From Oceanobacillus chungangensis (GTDB lineage Bacteria > Bacillota > Bacilli > Bacillales > Amphibacillaceae), in assembly GCF_003369565.1 (NCBI RefSeq), contig NZ_PIOD01000008.1, positions 124,001-188,000 on the forward strand: a DNA stretch of 64,000 nt. The letters run 5' to 3'. Positions 35,107-44,894 of the stretch are shown in pieces (within the stretch, counting starts at the first letter, position 1; each line of letters opens with the position of its first letter). The position numbers and the translations under genes are program-made. A model generated the notes under the pieces. The model was not told the DNA's origin. It did no database searches and was given only the letters and a program-made list of their open reading frames with translations.

Positions 35107-35658
35107 ATGGATGAACCGTATGTACATAAAATATTTATTAATGAAGTAGTGCAGGACAGTGACAATGAAATCTGGATTGGCAAATCTGGATTTGCAAAGG
35201 AAGAAAGCTTGGATTCAGATAGGGCGGTATTGGCTTATCCAATTAAGCATTATACGCATTGGAATGATGAAATAGAAGGTAATGTAATGGAGCCAGGTGA
35301 ACTTGGTGAGAATTTTTCTGTATTAGAAATGGATGAATACCATGTATTTATTGGTGATTCTTATCGAATTGGTGATGCAATCATTCAAGTTTCCGAACCA
35401 GGTTCTATTGGAAATCTGCCAGCAAAAATAGGACTGAAAACTGGCTGGTATTATCGCGTGCTCAAAGAGGGCGGCGTTAAAGCGGGATCAGATATGGAAT
35501 TAATTGAGCGGCCATATCCGGAGTGGTCGATTACAGCTTGCAACGAGGTCATGCATGTTTTTAAGGACGATCTTCGCACAGCAGATGATCTAGCATCTTG
35601 CAGTCTGTTAAGTAACCGATGGAAACGAGCTTTGAAAAAGAGATTACGTGGATTTTAG
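35107..35658 (+). CDS. MOSC-domain protein, YiiM-like
   Basis: This 183-residue protein shows VLAYPIKHYTHWNDE, GELGENFSVLEMDEYHVFIGD and VSEPGSIGNLPAKIG, the layout of stand-alone MOSC proteins such as YiiM. MOSC domains act in sulfur transfer or molybdenum-cofactor-dependent reductions of N-hydroxylated compounds. The usual PRxPC motif is altered (EPGSIGNL), so the catalytic Cys is missing at that place. The start follows a GTAAGGGG site. Confidence 0.8.
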   Translation: MDEPYVHKIFINEVVQDSDNEIWIGKSGFAKEESLDSDRAVLAYPIKHYTHWNDEIEGNVMEPGELGENFSVLEMDEYHVFIGDSYRIGDAIIQVSEPGSIGNLPAKIGLKTGWYYRVLKEGGVKAGSDMELIERPYPEWSITACNEVMHVFKDDLRTADDLASCSLLSNRWKRALKKRLRGF

Positions 35659-35665
35659 ATTTAAA

Positions 35666-35702
35666 AAGAGTCACCTGCATTTCTTGTCAGCAGGTGACTT
35701 TC
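35666..35702. terminator. Bidirectional terminator between MOSC and hsp20 genes
   Basis: AGTCACCTGC (35669-35678) pairs with GCAGGTGACT (35690-35699), with A and T tracts on the two sides. Confidence 0.75.
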
Positions 35703-35714
35703 ATTGAAACTAAT

Positions 35715-36149
35715 TTATTCATCTTCCAATAATCGGACATTTATTTTATTTTTTCGACTCGTATCGGAAATCAAACGGTGAAGCTGGATAAAAGTAAGTC
35801 CATTTTTATAGGTTGCTTTAATTTTATCAGCGCGGACAGGGAAGGGTAGTGAAATTTCCCGTTCGAAAACTCCTTGCAGAATCTCTTCTTTAATAACGGA
35901 GCCACTCGCATGTTGAAGATCAATCGTTCCTCGAAGTTCCAATGTCGCATAGTCAACGTAAATATTAAGCTGATTCAAATCATTCAAACCGGGTATATTT
36001 ACAATACACATTATTTCATTTTCCGTTTGATACATATTGATTTGTGGAATTGTTGGCTTGATGATCCCATCGAATTCATTCCAAAAGTTCTCCCCAAAAA
36101 ATTTGTCGAGATTCTTTTTCCAATCAGTCATTTGCTTAAATTGATCCAT
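35715..36149 (-). CDS. Hsp20/alpha-crystallin family small heat-shock protein
   Basis: The 144-residue protein has an N-terminal helix (WKKNLDKFFGENFWNEF) and an alpha-crystallin beta-sandwich from about residue 35. This includes IVNIPGL, YVDYATLELRG, REISLPFPV and the typical strand KATYKNGLTFIQL. The conserved A-x-x-x-n-GvL is present as IKATYKNGLTFI. It is probably an ATP-independent holdase; spore-coat relatives (CotP-like) exist. An AGGTGATC ribosome site precedes the start. Confidence 0.85.
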   Translation of the reverse strand: MDQFKQMTDWKKNLDKFFGENFWNEFDGIIKPTIPQINMYQTENEIMCIVNIPGLNDLNQLNIYVDYATLELRGTIDLQHASGSVIKEEILQGVFEREISLPFPVRADKIKATYKNGLTFIQLHRLISDTSRKNKINVRLLEDE

Positions 36150-36403
36150 ATGATCACCTCGTGTTATGTCAGTAAAAAGTGTAACTGAAACCTAACGCTA
36201 GCTTCTATACGATATGCCCAGATAGAAAATTTGGTGAACCATATTGGAAAATTGTTTTTTATAGACTTGGGGTACTTAGAGCTTTAATGAAAGCATTTTA
36301 GTGACAAATCAAGATAAGAATGGAATATGATTTCATTGTTTTCTTTTCAACTCTTATCTATTTGCTGTATGCTAATAGGGAACATACCTAAGGAGGAATC
36401 AGA

Positions 36404-37000
36404 TTGTTAAGTAATGCTTTAGTAATGGTAATGATTATTTTTGCCGTCAATGTTGTGTACGTCTCACTGTCGACAGTGAGAATGATATTGACATTAAAAG
36501 GACGCACATATATTGCTGCATTTGTAAGTCTGTTTGAGATCACCGTTTACATCGTCGGTTTAGGTCTCGTGTTAGATAACTTAAATGAAGTTCAGAATCT
36601 GATTGCATATGCTTTAGGTTTTGGAACGGGATTAATCATTGGTTCATTTATAGAAGAAAAACTTGCATTAGGCTACATCACCGTAAACGTTGTTTCTAGC
36701 AACCCAGACTTGAAATTCACTAAGAAAATCCGCGAAAAAGGATATGGTGTTACGAGCTGGTCTTCTTACGGGATGGACGGAGACCGCCTATCAATGGAAA
36801 TATTAACACCTCGAAGATACGAGTTAAGACTATATCAAACGATTCAAGAAATCGATCCAAAAGCATTTATTATTTCCTATGAACCGAAGCGGATTCACGG
36901 TGGGTTCTGGGTGAAACAAGTGCGTAAAGGGAAATTAATGCATCCGAAGAAAAAGGTTAAGGACAAGCAAGAGAATAGTGAAAGTACTAAGAAGGAATAG
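36404..37000 (+). CDS. yebE: UPF0316 membrane protein, YebE-like (DUF5698/DUF2179)
   Basis: The 198-residue protein has three transmembrane segments (residues 5-25, 35-57 and 62-85), followed by a soluble DUF2179 domain ([23 protein letters not shown]) and a lysine-rich tail. The start is TTG 36404 with AAGGAGGAA nine bases upstream. In B. subtilis yebE lies between pbuG and purE, so its place here agrees with ancestral order, with the regulator and acyl-CoA genes inserted between it and purE. Its function is unknown. Confidence 0.9.
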   Translation: MLSNALVMVMIIFAVNVVYVSLSTVRMILTLKGRTYIAAFVSLFEITVYIVGLGLVLDNLNEVQNLIAYALGFGTGLIIGSFIEEKLALGYITVNVVSSNPDLKFTKKIREKGYGVTSWSSYGMDGDRLSMEILTPRRYELRLYQTIQEIDPKAFIISYEPKRIHGGFWVKQVRKGKLMHPKKKVKDKQENSESTKKE

Positions 37001-37111
37001 ATCTATTGATCTGTTCTTTCTTTCAATTAAGAAAAAGCATAAAGGTAATATTTTCCCGAATTACATGATAAAATGGTAGAAAATTAAGATAGTTACAGGG
37101 AGAGATAGTGA

Positions 37112-40100
37112 ATGAGGTATATCCCAATCATTCAAAGCCAGTTAGCCCCGCCCCCAGTCAGAAATCGGTTCATCCAAAGAAGTAAGTTGAATAAGAAATT
37201 AATGACTATATCAAACTATCCATTAACATTACTATATGCTGGGGCAGGATATGGAAAAAGTACAGCATTAGCGTTGTTTTTACATGATAATAATAATAAA
37301 GCATGCTGGTACTCTATTTCGCAAAATGACGATGATTTAATGCCTTTTCTAACCAAATTAATTCATGCGATTCGGCAAAAGTATCCTGAATTTGGCCGGA
37401 CAATCCAACATGAATTGGAGCGTCAAGAGAACTATATTACTACCGAGGAAATTTATTCTTTAGCAACTTCTTTTGTAAATGATGCTCTAACATGTGAAGA
37501 TGAATTGACAATCGTTTTAGATGATTTTCATCATGTGTTAAATTCCAGTGAAATCGAAAAGTGGATGTTATTTTTATTCGAACATATTCCAGTGAATCTC
37601 CATCTAATTGTATCGAGTAGGAAGCGGCCTAAATGGGAAGTTCTTCCTAAACTAAAAGGACAAGGTGATTTGTTGGAAATTTCTTATTTAGACTTAGTTC
37701 TATCCCCTGATGAGATGGCGTATATGCTGGAAGAAAAATATGAAGTAAACATAACGAAGGAAGAAGTAAGCAGAATGTATCAACTAACAGAGGGCTGGGC
37801 AATTGCTTTTAATATGCTCGTACAACAAATCAATACAGGGACGACCATGAAGGCGATTATGCAAAATCAAAAGCGGTCTTTAAGGGATTTATTTGATTAC
37901 TTAGCGGCGGAAGTATTGTCAAAGCAATCGTTGATTATTCAACAGTTTTTAATGCAGTCCAGTGTGCTCGATGTATTGTCGCCAAAAGTATGTGATTCTG
38001 TATTACAAATTCAAGGATCTGGAGAAATTCTACATGGTTTAGTTGAACAGAATTTATTTATTGTTGAAGGAGATTATCATCATTTTCATTATCATGCATT
38101 ATTCAAGACTTTTTTGGAAAATCATTTAATGAGAAATTATGAAAACGAATTCATAGACTTGCATATTCGAGCAGCACAACATTTTGAAAAACAAGATGAT
38201 AATGAAGCTGCACTATATCACTATGAGAAAGCAGGTGATTATAATAAGTTTGCCCTTTTGCTGAATAAGCATGGTTTAACAATTCTTCAATCTGGAAGGC
38301 TGCAAACATTGTATGATTTACTTTTAGCCCTGCCAAATGAGAATAAACAGCAGTATCCGGTTTTATACTTTTATCAAGGAGAGATTGAGCGTTACCGTTC
38401 GCTTTATGACCAAGCGATTGCAAACTATGAAACGATTATTAACCTGCAGCCGAAAGAAAATCGTGAAGGTGATTATTTAACGAGTCTCGCTTTAGAGGGA
38501 ATGGCACGCATATACCTTGATACGATTCAGCCAGATATGGCAGAGCGCTATGTCAATCAGGCAATCCAGTTACGGGGACAGTCTGCTGCCAGCAAAGAAG
38601 AAATGGCGAAGTTATACGTTCTTATGGCGGAAAACTTATTAAATTCTGGACAAGCAAAGAAGGCAGAGGCTTGGTATGACCGTGCCAAAAAGCTAAACTT
38701 ACCGCTGGAAGAAAGCAATTTGCAATCGCGAATTTATTTACGTACCGGAAGACTAGCAAAAGCAAAGGAAATATTACTTTTATATAAACGTGATGCTGGG
38801 GAAGTGAACAGAAGGCATCTTTCACAATCTCATCGGGAAACCGATATTATTCTGTCAATTATTGAAGCATTCATGGGCAATGCTGAAGAAAGTAAAAAAT
38901 TTGCTGAAAGTGGAATTCAATTAGGATTATCGATACAATCTCCGTTTGTCGAGGCTTGTGGCTGGATGCGGTTGGGACATGGGGTGCAATTACTTGATCG
39001 ATACGATACGAAGCTTGCTGCACAATGTTATGAGACGGCATTAGAAATAATGGAAAAGATCAACGTTTCCAGGGGAAAAGCAGAGCCATATATGGGGCTT
39101 TCCCTGCTTAATGGAAAGAACCAAGTGTTTGAACAGGCGATGAAACATGCGAGCAGTGGGTTAATAGAAACGGAAAAAGTGAAGGATCGCTGGCTTAGTG
39201 CGCTCATTAAATTATCAATTGGAATTACGGAAGTTTATCAACAACATTATGATAAAGCAGCAGAAATCATAAAACTGGTTGAATCAGAATTGTCCATATG
39301 TGGGGATCGCTATGGGCTGATGGTGGCCTCCTTCTGGTCTGCATATATTTCCTATGAACAAGGGCTGATGGCTAGATTTGAGCAGGAAATGGGGACTTTT
39401 CTTGGAGCAATCCAAACAGAGGAATATGAATTTTTTTTGAAAAAGCGAACAACCTTTGGACCAATTGATATGCAAAATATTATTCCAATGTTATTAAAAG
39501 CAAAACAGCTAGATATAAAGCCTACTTATCTAAGTCGATTACTTTATGAACTTGGACTTGATGCTACGATGAAAAATCATCCAGGTTATACGATGGTTAT
39601 TCATACGCTAGGGCGACTAAATGTATGGATTGGGACGAAACAAATCGAGCCGCAACAATGGCAACGTGAGAAAGCAAAGGAGTTATTTGAGTTATTCCTT
39701 ACTAATCGCAATAAATTATTAGTAAAAGAAGAAATCTTCCAATCCTTATGGCCTGAACAGGATGAAAATGCGGCTAATAAAAACTTTAAGGTCGCACTGA
39801 ATGCATTATACAAGGCGATAGAACCACATAGAAAGGCGAGGGAAGAATCGTTTTTTATTTTAAGAAAAGGGAGCAGTTATGGAATAAATCCTAATGCAGG
39901 TTTTGAGCTTGATAGTATGCAGTTTGAGGAGTTGATTGCGAAAGGCCTGAGGGAGAAGGACAGCAAGCGGGCAAAGGAATTACTTGAAAAAGGCTTGAAA
40001 CTCTATCAAGGTGATTATTTGGCAGATCTCCGGTTCGTTAGCTGGTGTACCCATGAGCGAGAAAGGCTGCAGCTTATATTTTTACGGGGAGCCGAAAAGC

Positions 40101-40366
40101 TCGCACAAGTTGCAGTGCGACTCGCGGATTTTAATTTATGTATGCATTGGTGTGAGCGGATATTATCAATTGATAACACATGGGAAGAGGCTTATCGCCT
40201 AATAATGTACCATTATTATCAGAACAACAATCGTCCACAAGCAATAAAATGGTATGAGAAATGCTTGAATGTACTTGCAGACGAGCTTGGCGTTGGACCG
40301 ATGGAATCGACAAAGGACATGTATCGTTTGATTATGGAGTCTGAGGAATTGGATTCGTATAGATGA
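37112..40366 (+). CDS. Giant STAND ATPase / TPR / BTAD (SARP-like) transcriptional activator
   Basis: This 1084-residue regulator is MalT-like at the N-terminus: SQLAPPPVRNRFIQR, Walker A AGAGYGKST at residues 43-51, and Walker B TIVLDDFHH near 135. A winged-helix region of STAND ATPases follows, then about 400 residues of TPR-like helices. Instead of the LuxR domain of MalT it ends with an OmpR-like winged helix (about 835-905, LGRLNVWIG...WQREKAKELFELFL) and a bacterial transcriptional activation domain (about 920-1075). That pairing defines SARP-type activators. Such proteins bind heptamer direct repeats 11 bp apart. Two matching sites lie at 45894 and 53687 in the acyl-CoA cluster downstream, which is its probable regulon. 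The inducer is unknown. Confidence 0.9.
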   Translation: MRYIPIIQSQLAPPPVRNRFIQRSKLNKKLMTISNYPLTLLYAGAGYGKSTALALFLHDNNNKACWYSISQNDDDLMPFLTKLIHAIRQKYPEFGRTIQHELERQENYITTEEIYSLATSFVNDALTCEDELTIVLDDFHHVLNSSEIEKWMLFLFEHIPVNLHLIVSSRKRPKWEVLPKLKGQGDLLEISYLDLVLSPDEMAYMLEEKYEVNITKEEVSRMYQLTEGWAIAFNMLVQQINTGTTMKAIMQNQKRSLRDLFDYLAAEVLSKQSLIIQQFLMQSSVLDVLSPKVCDSVLQIQGSGEILHGLVEQNLFIVEGDYHHFHYHALFKTFLENHLMRNYENEFIDLHIRAAQHFEKQDDNEAALYHYEKAGDYNKFALLLNKHGLTILQSGRLQTLYDLLLALPNENKQQYPVLYFYQGEIERYRSLYDQAIANYETIINLQPKENREGDYLTSLALEGMARIYLDTIQPDMAERYVNQAIQLRGQSAASKEEMAKLYVLMAENLLNSGQAKKAEAWYDRAKKLNLPLEESNLQSRIYLRTGRLAKAKEILLLYKRDAGEVNRRHLSQSHRETDIILSIIEAFMGNAEESKKFAESGIQLGLSIQSPFVEACGWMRLGHGVQLLDRYDTKLAAQCYETALEIMEKINVSRGKAEPYMGLSLLNGKNQVFEQAMKHASSGLIETEKVKDRWLSALIKLSIGITEVYQQHYDKAAEIIKLVESELSICGDRYGLMVASFWSAYISYEQGLMARFEQEMGTFLGAIQTEEYEFFLKKRTTFGPIDMQNIIPMLLKAKQLDIKPTYLSRLLYELGLDATMKNHPGYTMVIHTLGRLNVWIGTKQIEPQQWQREKAKELFELFLTNRNKLLVKEEIFQSLWPEQDENAANKNFKVALNALYKAIEPHRKAREESFFILRKGSSYGINPNAGFELDSMQFEELIAKGLREKDSKRAKELLEKGLKLYQGDYLADLRFVSWCTHERERLQLIFLRGAEKLAQVAVRLADFNLCMHWCERILSIDNTWEEAYRLIMYHYYQNNNRPQAIKWYEKCLNVLADELGVGPMESTKDMYRLIMESEELDSYR

Positions 40367-40396
40367 TCCCCCTTAATTTATTGGATCGAGGGGGAT
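40366..40396 (+). terminator. Terminator of the BTAD regulator gene
   Basis: ATCCCCCT (40366-40373) pairs with AGGGGGAT (40389-40396), followed by TTATCTATTAT. Confidence 0.5.
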
Positions 40397-40505
40397 TATC
40401 TATTATACTTCATGTTGAAGTATCGCCATTTATCGTTACTTTAGGTGGAAAAATCACTTTTTCTATAGCTATGTTACTAACTCCTTGCAACGGTATTACC
40501 TTCAT

Positions 40506-41486
40506 TTAATTATGTCCAACTATTTGGTGTGGTACATATGGCTCTTCTAGAAATGCAACTTCTTCAGTTGTTAACTTAACTGTTAGAGCACCAGCAGCAT
40601 CTTCGAGATGAGAGATTTTTGTCGCCCCGATAATAGGAGAGGTTACTGGTTCTTTCTGTAACAACCAGGCGAGTGCGATATGGCTACGCGGGACACCATA
40701 TTTCTCTGCGATAGCTGCAACCCGTTCTACAACCAATTGATCAGCATCAGCGGTCCCATCATATTTAGACTTTTGAACTTGATCGGTTTCTGAACGATAA
40801 GTTGATTCCGACCAATCACGCGTCAATCTTCCTGATGCGAGCGGGCTATAGGGTGTTACACCAATTCCTTCATCCTTACAAAGTGGTAACATTTCTCGCT
40901 CCTCTTCACGGTAAATGAGGTTTAAATGATTCTGCATTGATACAAACTTAGTCCAACCATTTTTCTCGGCTACATGTAATGCTTTTTGGAACTGCCATGC
41001 ATACATGGACGAGGCACCAATGTATCTTGCCTTACCAGATTTCACAACATCATGTAATGCTTCCATCGTTTCTTCGATAGGGGTATTGTAATCCCAACGG
41101 TGGATAATATAAAGGTCTATATAATCAGTTTCCAACCTCATAAGACTTTTATCGATTTCACTCATAATTGCTTTTCTGGAAAGTCCAGATCCGTTTGGAC
41201 CCTCATGCATTTGTCCGTGTAATTTAGTCGCTACTACAACTTCGTCACGATTCGCATATTCCTTAAGAGCTCGTCCAAGGTATTCCTCACTTGTACCGAG
41301 AGAGTACACATTTGCCGTATCAAAAAAGTTAATTCCCAACTCGAGTGCTTTTTTTATTACGGGTCGAGATTCTGCTTCATTAAGTACCCATTTATGAATC
41401 CATTTGCTAGCATCCCCAAAACCCATACACCCCAGACATAGTCGAGATACATCTAAGCCTGTGTTACCAAGTTTTACATATTCCAT
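40506..41486 (-). CDS. Aldo/keto reductase
   Basis: The 326-residue NADPH-dependent oxidoreductase of the AKR superfamily has MEYVKLGNTGLDVSRLCLG at the N-terminus. The catalytic tetrad is FDTANVYSLG (Asp, Tyr), VVATKLHG (Lys) and YIIHRWD (His). I chose ATG 41486 because GAGGATG lies seven bases upstream; the open frame runs 28 codons further without a site. The substrate is unknown. A truncated AKR fragment lies upstream at 41731-41922 on the same strand. Confidence 0.9.
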   Translation of the reverse strand: MEYVKLGNTGLDVSRLCLGCMGFGDASKWIHKWVLNEAESRPVIKKALELGINFFDTANVYSLGTSEEYLGRALKEYANRDEVVVATKLHGQMHEGPNGSGLSRKAIMSEIDKSLMRLETDYIDLYIIHRWDYNTPIEETMEALHDVVKSGKARYIGASSMYAWQFQKALHVAEKNGWTKFVSMQNHLNLIYREEEREMLPLCKDEGIGVTPYSPLASGRLTRDWSESTYRSETDQVQKSKYDGTADADQLVVERVAAIAEKYGVPRSHIALAWLLQKEPVTSPIIGATKISHLEDAAGALTVKLTTEEVAFLEEPYVPHQIVGHN

Positions 41487-41730
41487 GTTAATCATCCTCA
41501 TTTTTAAATATATTGTTATTAATTCAATAACTAAATTCATTATATTGAAAAGGTTTTTTATTGATTGCAAATCAGGTTGAGCAGTTCAGCTGCAGTCCAT
41601 GCTTTTACCACTACAAATCCAGAAAAAATTCTGCAAGTGCTTCTAGTATACAGAGCGTTACTTAAAACAAATCAAGACCAACATCATTGATAAGCAAGCT
41701 TTTATCATGAAAGATAAACCTTATCCTCAG

Positions 41731-41922
41731 CTACTTAATATTATAAGATCTTAACTTAGCAATATGTTCATCTGTTCTATTTCCGTGAATCTTTATTTTT
41801 GACAACTGTGATTCAATTTTCTCAAATTCTTCATTTGTTAAAATTACGTCAGATGCACCGAGGCTTTCTTTAATTCGTTCGATTTTTCTAGAACTACTTC
41901 TAAATTCCTTAATTTTCCTTTT
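41731..41922 (-). pseudogene. C-terminal remnant of an aldo/keto reductase
   Basis: Sixty-three codons read KEFRSSSRKIERIKESLGAS and then DVILTNEEFEKIESQLSKI, ending HGNRTDEHIAKLRS. This matches the end of many AKR proteins. The frame is closed upstream by TGA. A GGGAGGG ribosome site and an ATG (41926) stand just before it, but that ATG reads MKKEN-stop in another frame. It is therefore a frameshifted relic. Confidence 0.65.
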
Positions 41923-42146
41923 TCATAGTATCCCTCCCAGTACTTGGACTTTTACGAATACATATATTATTTAAACTAATTATATAATTTCAGTTTACAC
42001 CTAAAGTAAGTCCTTTTACAATGAAACGCCACTTTTGATAAAAAATCCAAAAGGGATAAAACGGTACAACTTTATTTGGCTTTAACTGCTCTCTGTCTTT
42101 TAGAAAGAGAGCAATCTACCAATCTAAAAAAATATCTAAATAGTCA

Positions 42147-42175
42147 TTGCTAATCTTCAAACTATTATATATAAT
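42147..42175 (+). promoter_or_regulatory. Promoter of the tetR-acyl-CoA ligase operon
   Basis: TTGCTA at 42147-42152 and TATAAT at 42170-42175 are 17 bp apart. Confidence 0.5.
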
Positions 42176-42197
42176 TTAAAACTGAGAGGTGATTCAT

Positions 42198-42803
42198 ATG
42201 TCAGTTTCAAAGGAAACGCAATTAACTTCTAAGGGAATGAAAACGAGGCAGAAGATTTTGGATACTGCAGAAGAAATATTTGGAGAAAAGGGATATTTTG
42301 AAACATCGATTGTTGATATAACCGTGAAGGCTGGTGTTGCTCAAGGGACATATTATAATTATTTCCCTACCAAAAAATCTATTTATGATGAACTAGTGCG
42401 TCAGCTAAGTTCGAGCCTGCGCTATGAAATTAAAGTAGCAATGGAGGTGGAGACGAGTTTCTATGATAGGCAGCGGGCGGGATTTCTTGCATTTTTTGAA
42501 TGGGTGTTAAGTCACCGTAATTTATATAGTATCGTACAGCAATCAGTATTGGTGGACAAGGAATTGTATCGCTGGTATTACGAGAAAATAGCTGCTGGGT
42601 TTATCAAGTCTATTGAGATGGCTGTAGATAAGAGGGAATGTAAGCCACTCAATCCAGAAACCGTCGCTTATTGCTTGATGGGGGTTGGACAGTTTATCGG
42701 AATGCGCTGGGTGCTTTGGGAAGATCAAGCAGTGCCTGAAGAAGTTTTTGAGGAAGCGATGCAAGTAATCTTTCGTGGTATAAACTTAAGTGAGGTGAAA
42801 TAA
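42198..42803 (+). CDS. TetR-family regulator of the acyl-CoA cluster
   Basis: The 201-residue protein has an N-terminal TetR helix-turn-helix (RQKILDTAEEIFGEKGYFETSIVDITVKAGVAQGTYYNYFPTK, residues 20-60). The C-terminal ligand domain resembles the FadR/YsiA acyl-CoA-responsive regulators. ATG 42198 has GAGAGGTG nine bases upstream; GTG 42189 overlaps that site. It is followed directly by an acyl-CoA ligase, so acyl-CoA is a plausible ligand. It would be a second, repressor-type layer of control besides the BTAD regulator. Confidence 0.87.
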   Translation: MSVSKETQLTSKGMKTRQKILDTAEEIFGEKGYFETSIVDITVKAGVAQGTYYNYFPTKKSIYDELVRQLSSSLRYEIKVAMEVETSFYDRQRAGFLAFFEWVLSHRNLYSIVQQSVLVDKELYRWYYEKIAAGFIKSIEMAVDKRECKPLNPETVAYCLMGVGQFIGMRWVLWEDQAVPEEVFEEAMQVIFRGINLSEVK

Positions 42804-44330
42804 TTGGAGCAGATTGCATATTGGATTCATAAACGAGCGGATATTACTCCTAATCGAATGGCGTTAATTACAGAGAGAAGCGAAGATACGTATGAGATGC
42901 TTTCAAGCAAGGTCAATAATATGGCTGCCTTTTTGCAAAATGAATGCCAATTAAAAAAGGGAGATCGGGTCGCAATCCTTTCGCAAAATAGTGCGGAATA
43001 TATGATTAGCTATTTTGCAATTGCGCAGCTAGGATTGGTTGCTGTTCCGTTAAATATTCGTCTCACTGCTACAGAATTGGCATTTCAAATCAACGATAGT
43101 GGTGCAAAGACGATTCTCTTCGAGACAGAAACATCTGAATTGTATCGGGAAATATGTAATCATGTTTATTTTGTAAACGCTTACTTAATGGAAAAGATAG
43201 GAAAAGCTACTGAAAAAAATGTGAGACACGTTGCGGTTGATGCAGCAAACGATGCTTATATTATTTGTTACACATCTGGGACAACAGGGAGACCAAAAGG
43301 AGCTGTACTAACGCAGGAGAATATGTTCTGGAATGCGATAAATTGTCAATATGCCCTTGATATTACATCAATGGACAATACAATCGTTCTTTTGCCTTTA
43401 TTTCATATTGGTGGGATTGGATTATTTGCCTTTCCAACACTACTTACGGGTGGAACCGTCATTATTCCGAAGAAATTTGATTCGGCCAAGGCAATTAACA
43501 TCATCGAGGAGTATGGTGTAACGATTGTGATGGGCGTGCCAACAATCCATGAAGCAATCCGCAAGAACCCTAATTTTGATACGGCAAATTTTCAGTCGGT
43601 CAGGTGGTTCTACAGTGGAGGTGCCCCATGTCCGAAAGAGTTAATCAATCAATATTTAGCGCGCGGACTGCCATTTGGGCAGGGAATGGGGATGACAGAG
43701 ACAGCTCCAACGATCTTCATGCTCTCTAGAGAGGATTACAAGTATAAAGTTGGTTCAATTGGGAAGCCAGCCATGTTTTGCGATATTAAAATTGTCGATC
43801 AAGCAGGGCTGCCAGTTAAAAAGGGTGAAATCGGTGAGTTGCTCATAAAAGGACCGAACGTTATGAAAGAATATTGGGGACTACCAGACAAAACAAAGGA
43901 AGCAATTCGTGATGGCTGGTTCCACTCTGGGGACTTGATGAGGGAGGATGAAGACGGGTTTATCTACGTTGCTGGAAGGAAGAAGGACATGATCATTTCT
44001 GGTGGAGAAAATATTTATCCACTAGAAGTTGAGCAAGTTATAAACGAGTTACCAGAAATAAATGAGGTTGCTGTCATTGGAATCACAGATGAAAAATGGG
44101 GAGAAATTCCCGTTGCATATCTCTCATTAAATAATGGCAGTACGAAAAGTGAAGAAGAAATAAAAAGCTATTGTCAGAAAAGATTAGCAAAATACAAAAT
44201 CCCAAAGAATATCTTCATCCTTGATGAGCTTCCTAAAAATGCGACAGGGAAGATTGATAAGTCTAGGATTTTGGAATTTCAAATGAAGTCACTAGAGAAG
44301 GAAAGTAATTTATCCCGCAACCGGCAGTAA
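42804..44330 (+). CDS. Acyl-CoA synthetase (AMP-binding), first copy
   Basis: The 508-residue ligase activates a carboxylic acid with ATP and CoA. It shows the P-loop YTSGTTGRPKG near residue 155, GMTETAP near 290, the hinge SGDLMREDEDGFIYVAGRKKDMI and the C-terminal catalytic lysine in PKNATGKIDK. The start is TTG 42804 directly after the tetR stop, so the two are coupled. It is closest in layout to long- or medium-chain fatty acid and aryl-acid ligases; the acid cannot be assigned. A paralogue is at 53755. Confidence 0.93.
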   Translation: MEQIAYWIHKRADITPNRMALITERSEDTYEMLSSKVNNMAAFLQNECQLKKGDRVAILSQNSAEYMISYFAIAQLGLVAVPLNIRLTATELAFQINDSGAKTILFETETSELYREICNHVYFVNAYLMEKIGKATEKNVRHVAVDAANDAYIICYTSGTTGRPKGAVLTQENMFWNAINCQYALDITSMDNTIVLLPLFHIGGIGLFAFPTLLTGGTVIIPKKFDSAKAINIIEEYGVTIVMGVPTIHEAIRKNPNFDTANFQSVRWFYSGGAPCPKELINQYLARGLPFGQGMGMTETAPTIFMLSREDYKYKVGSIGKPAMFCDIKIVDQAGLPVKKGEIGELLIKGPNVMKEYWGLPDKTKEAIRDGWFHSGDLMREDEDGFIYVAGRKKDMIISGGENIYPLEVEQVINELPEINEVAVIGITDEKWGEIPVAYLSLNNGSTKSEEEIKSYCQKRLAKYKIPKNIFILDELPKNATGKIDKSRILEFQMKSLEKESNLSRNRQ

Positions 44331-44333
44331 CGA

Positions 44334-44378
44334 CCCCATTTCAAGAATTCGAAATGAATTAACGAATTGTAAATGGGG
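44334..44378 (+). repeat. Long hairpin between ligase and hydratase genes
   Basis: CCCCATTT near 44334 pairs with AAATGGGG ending near 44378; the interior is AT-rich. No T tract follows, so it is more likely a processing or stability element than a terminator. Confidence 0.4.
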
Positions 44379-44480
44379 GATTAACGGAAAGTAAAAGTCC
44401 GATTCGTTCAACTTACATTAGTGGAGGATGCAGAAAATCCCCAACGAATGAAGTTTCACTTTATTTGGGAGGTGTATCAA

Positions 44481-44894
44481 ATGGAATTCACAATTGGTCA
44501 GTCCGCTAGTTTTACCAGAACCGTGACAGAGACAGATTTTATCTTATTCGCTGGATTAAGTGGTGATTATAACCCAATCCATGTTGATAAGGAATACGCA
44601 AAACAAACTTTTTTTGGTGAAAGGATTAGCCATGGTCTGCTAACTGCAAGCTTCCTTTCGAGATTATTAGGCATGCATTTGCCTGGACCTGGATCTATCT
44701 ATGTTTCACAAACCTTGTATTTTACAAAGCCAGTTTATATCGGTGACACGATTACAGCACAGGCAGAAGTGATTAAAATAGATAAAGAAAATCGAATGTT
44801 AACGTTGAAAACGACATGTGTCAATCAAGCGGGAAACATCGTATTAGATGGTGAAGGTGTCATGAAACTACCGAAGAAGGAGAATAGTAGATGA
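44481..44894 (+). CDS. MaoC-like (R)-specific enoyl-CoA hydratase
   Basis: The 137-residue single hot-dog protein has the hydratase-2 motif SGDYNPIHVD (catalytic Asp and His near residues 31-36) and HGLLTASFLSRLL. It hydrates trans-2-enoyl-CoA to (R)-3-hydroxyacyl-CoA or the reverse. I chose ATG 44481 because GGGAGGTG lies eight bases upstream; the open frame begins 60 bp earlier without one. The stop overlaps the KASIII gene (ATGA). Confidence 0.9.
   Translation: MEFTIGQSASFTRTVTETDFILFAGLSGDYNPIHVDKEYAKQTFFGERISHGLLTASFLSRLLGMHLPGPGSIYVSQTLYFTKPVYIGDTITAQAEVIKIDKENRMLTLKTTCVNQAGNIVLDGEGVMKLPKKENSR

Larger units (their letters stand above)
41487..42197. other. Long gene-poor stretch with an AKR remnant
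   Basis: This 711-bp region holds a broken aldo/keto reductase tail (41731-41922), a perfect hairpin GCTCTCT / AGAGAGC (42088-42094, 42106-42112) and the TetR promoter at 42147-42175. Nothing else is recognisable. Confidence 0.6.
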
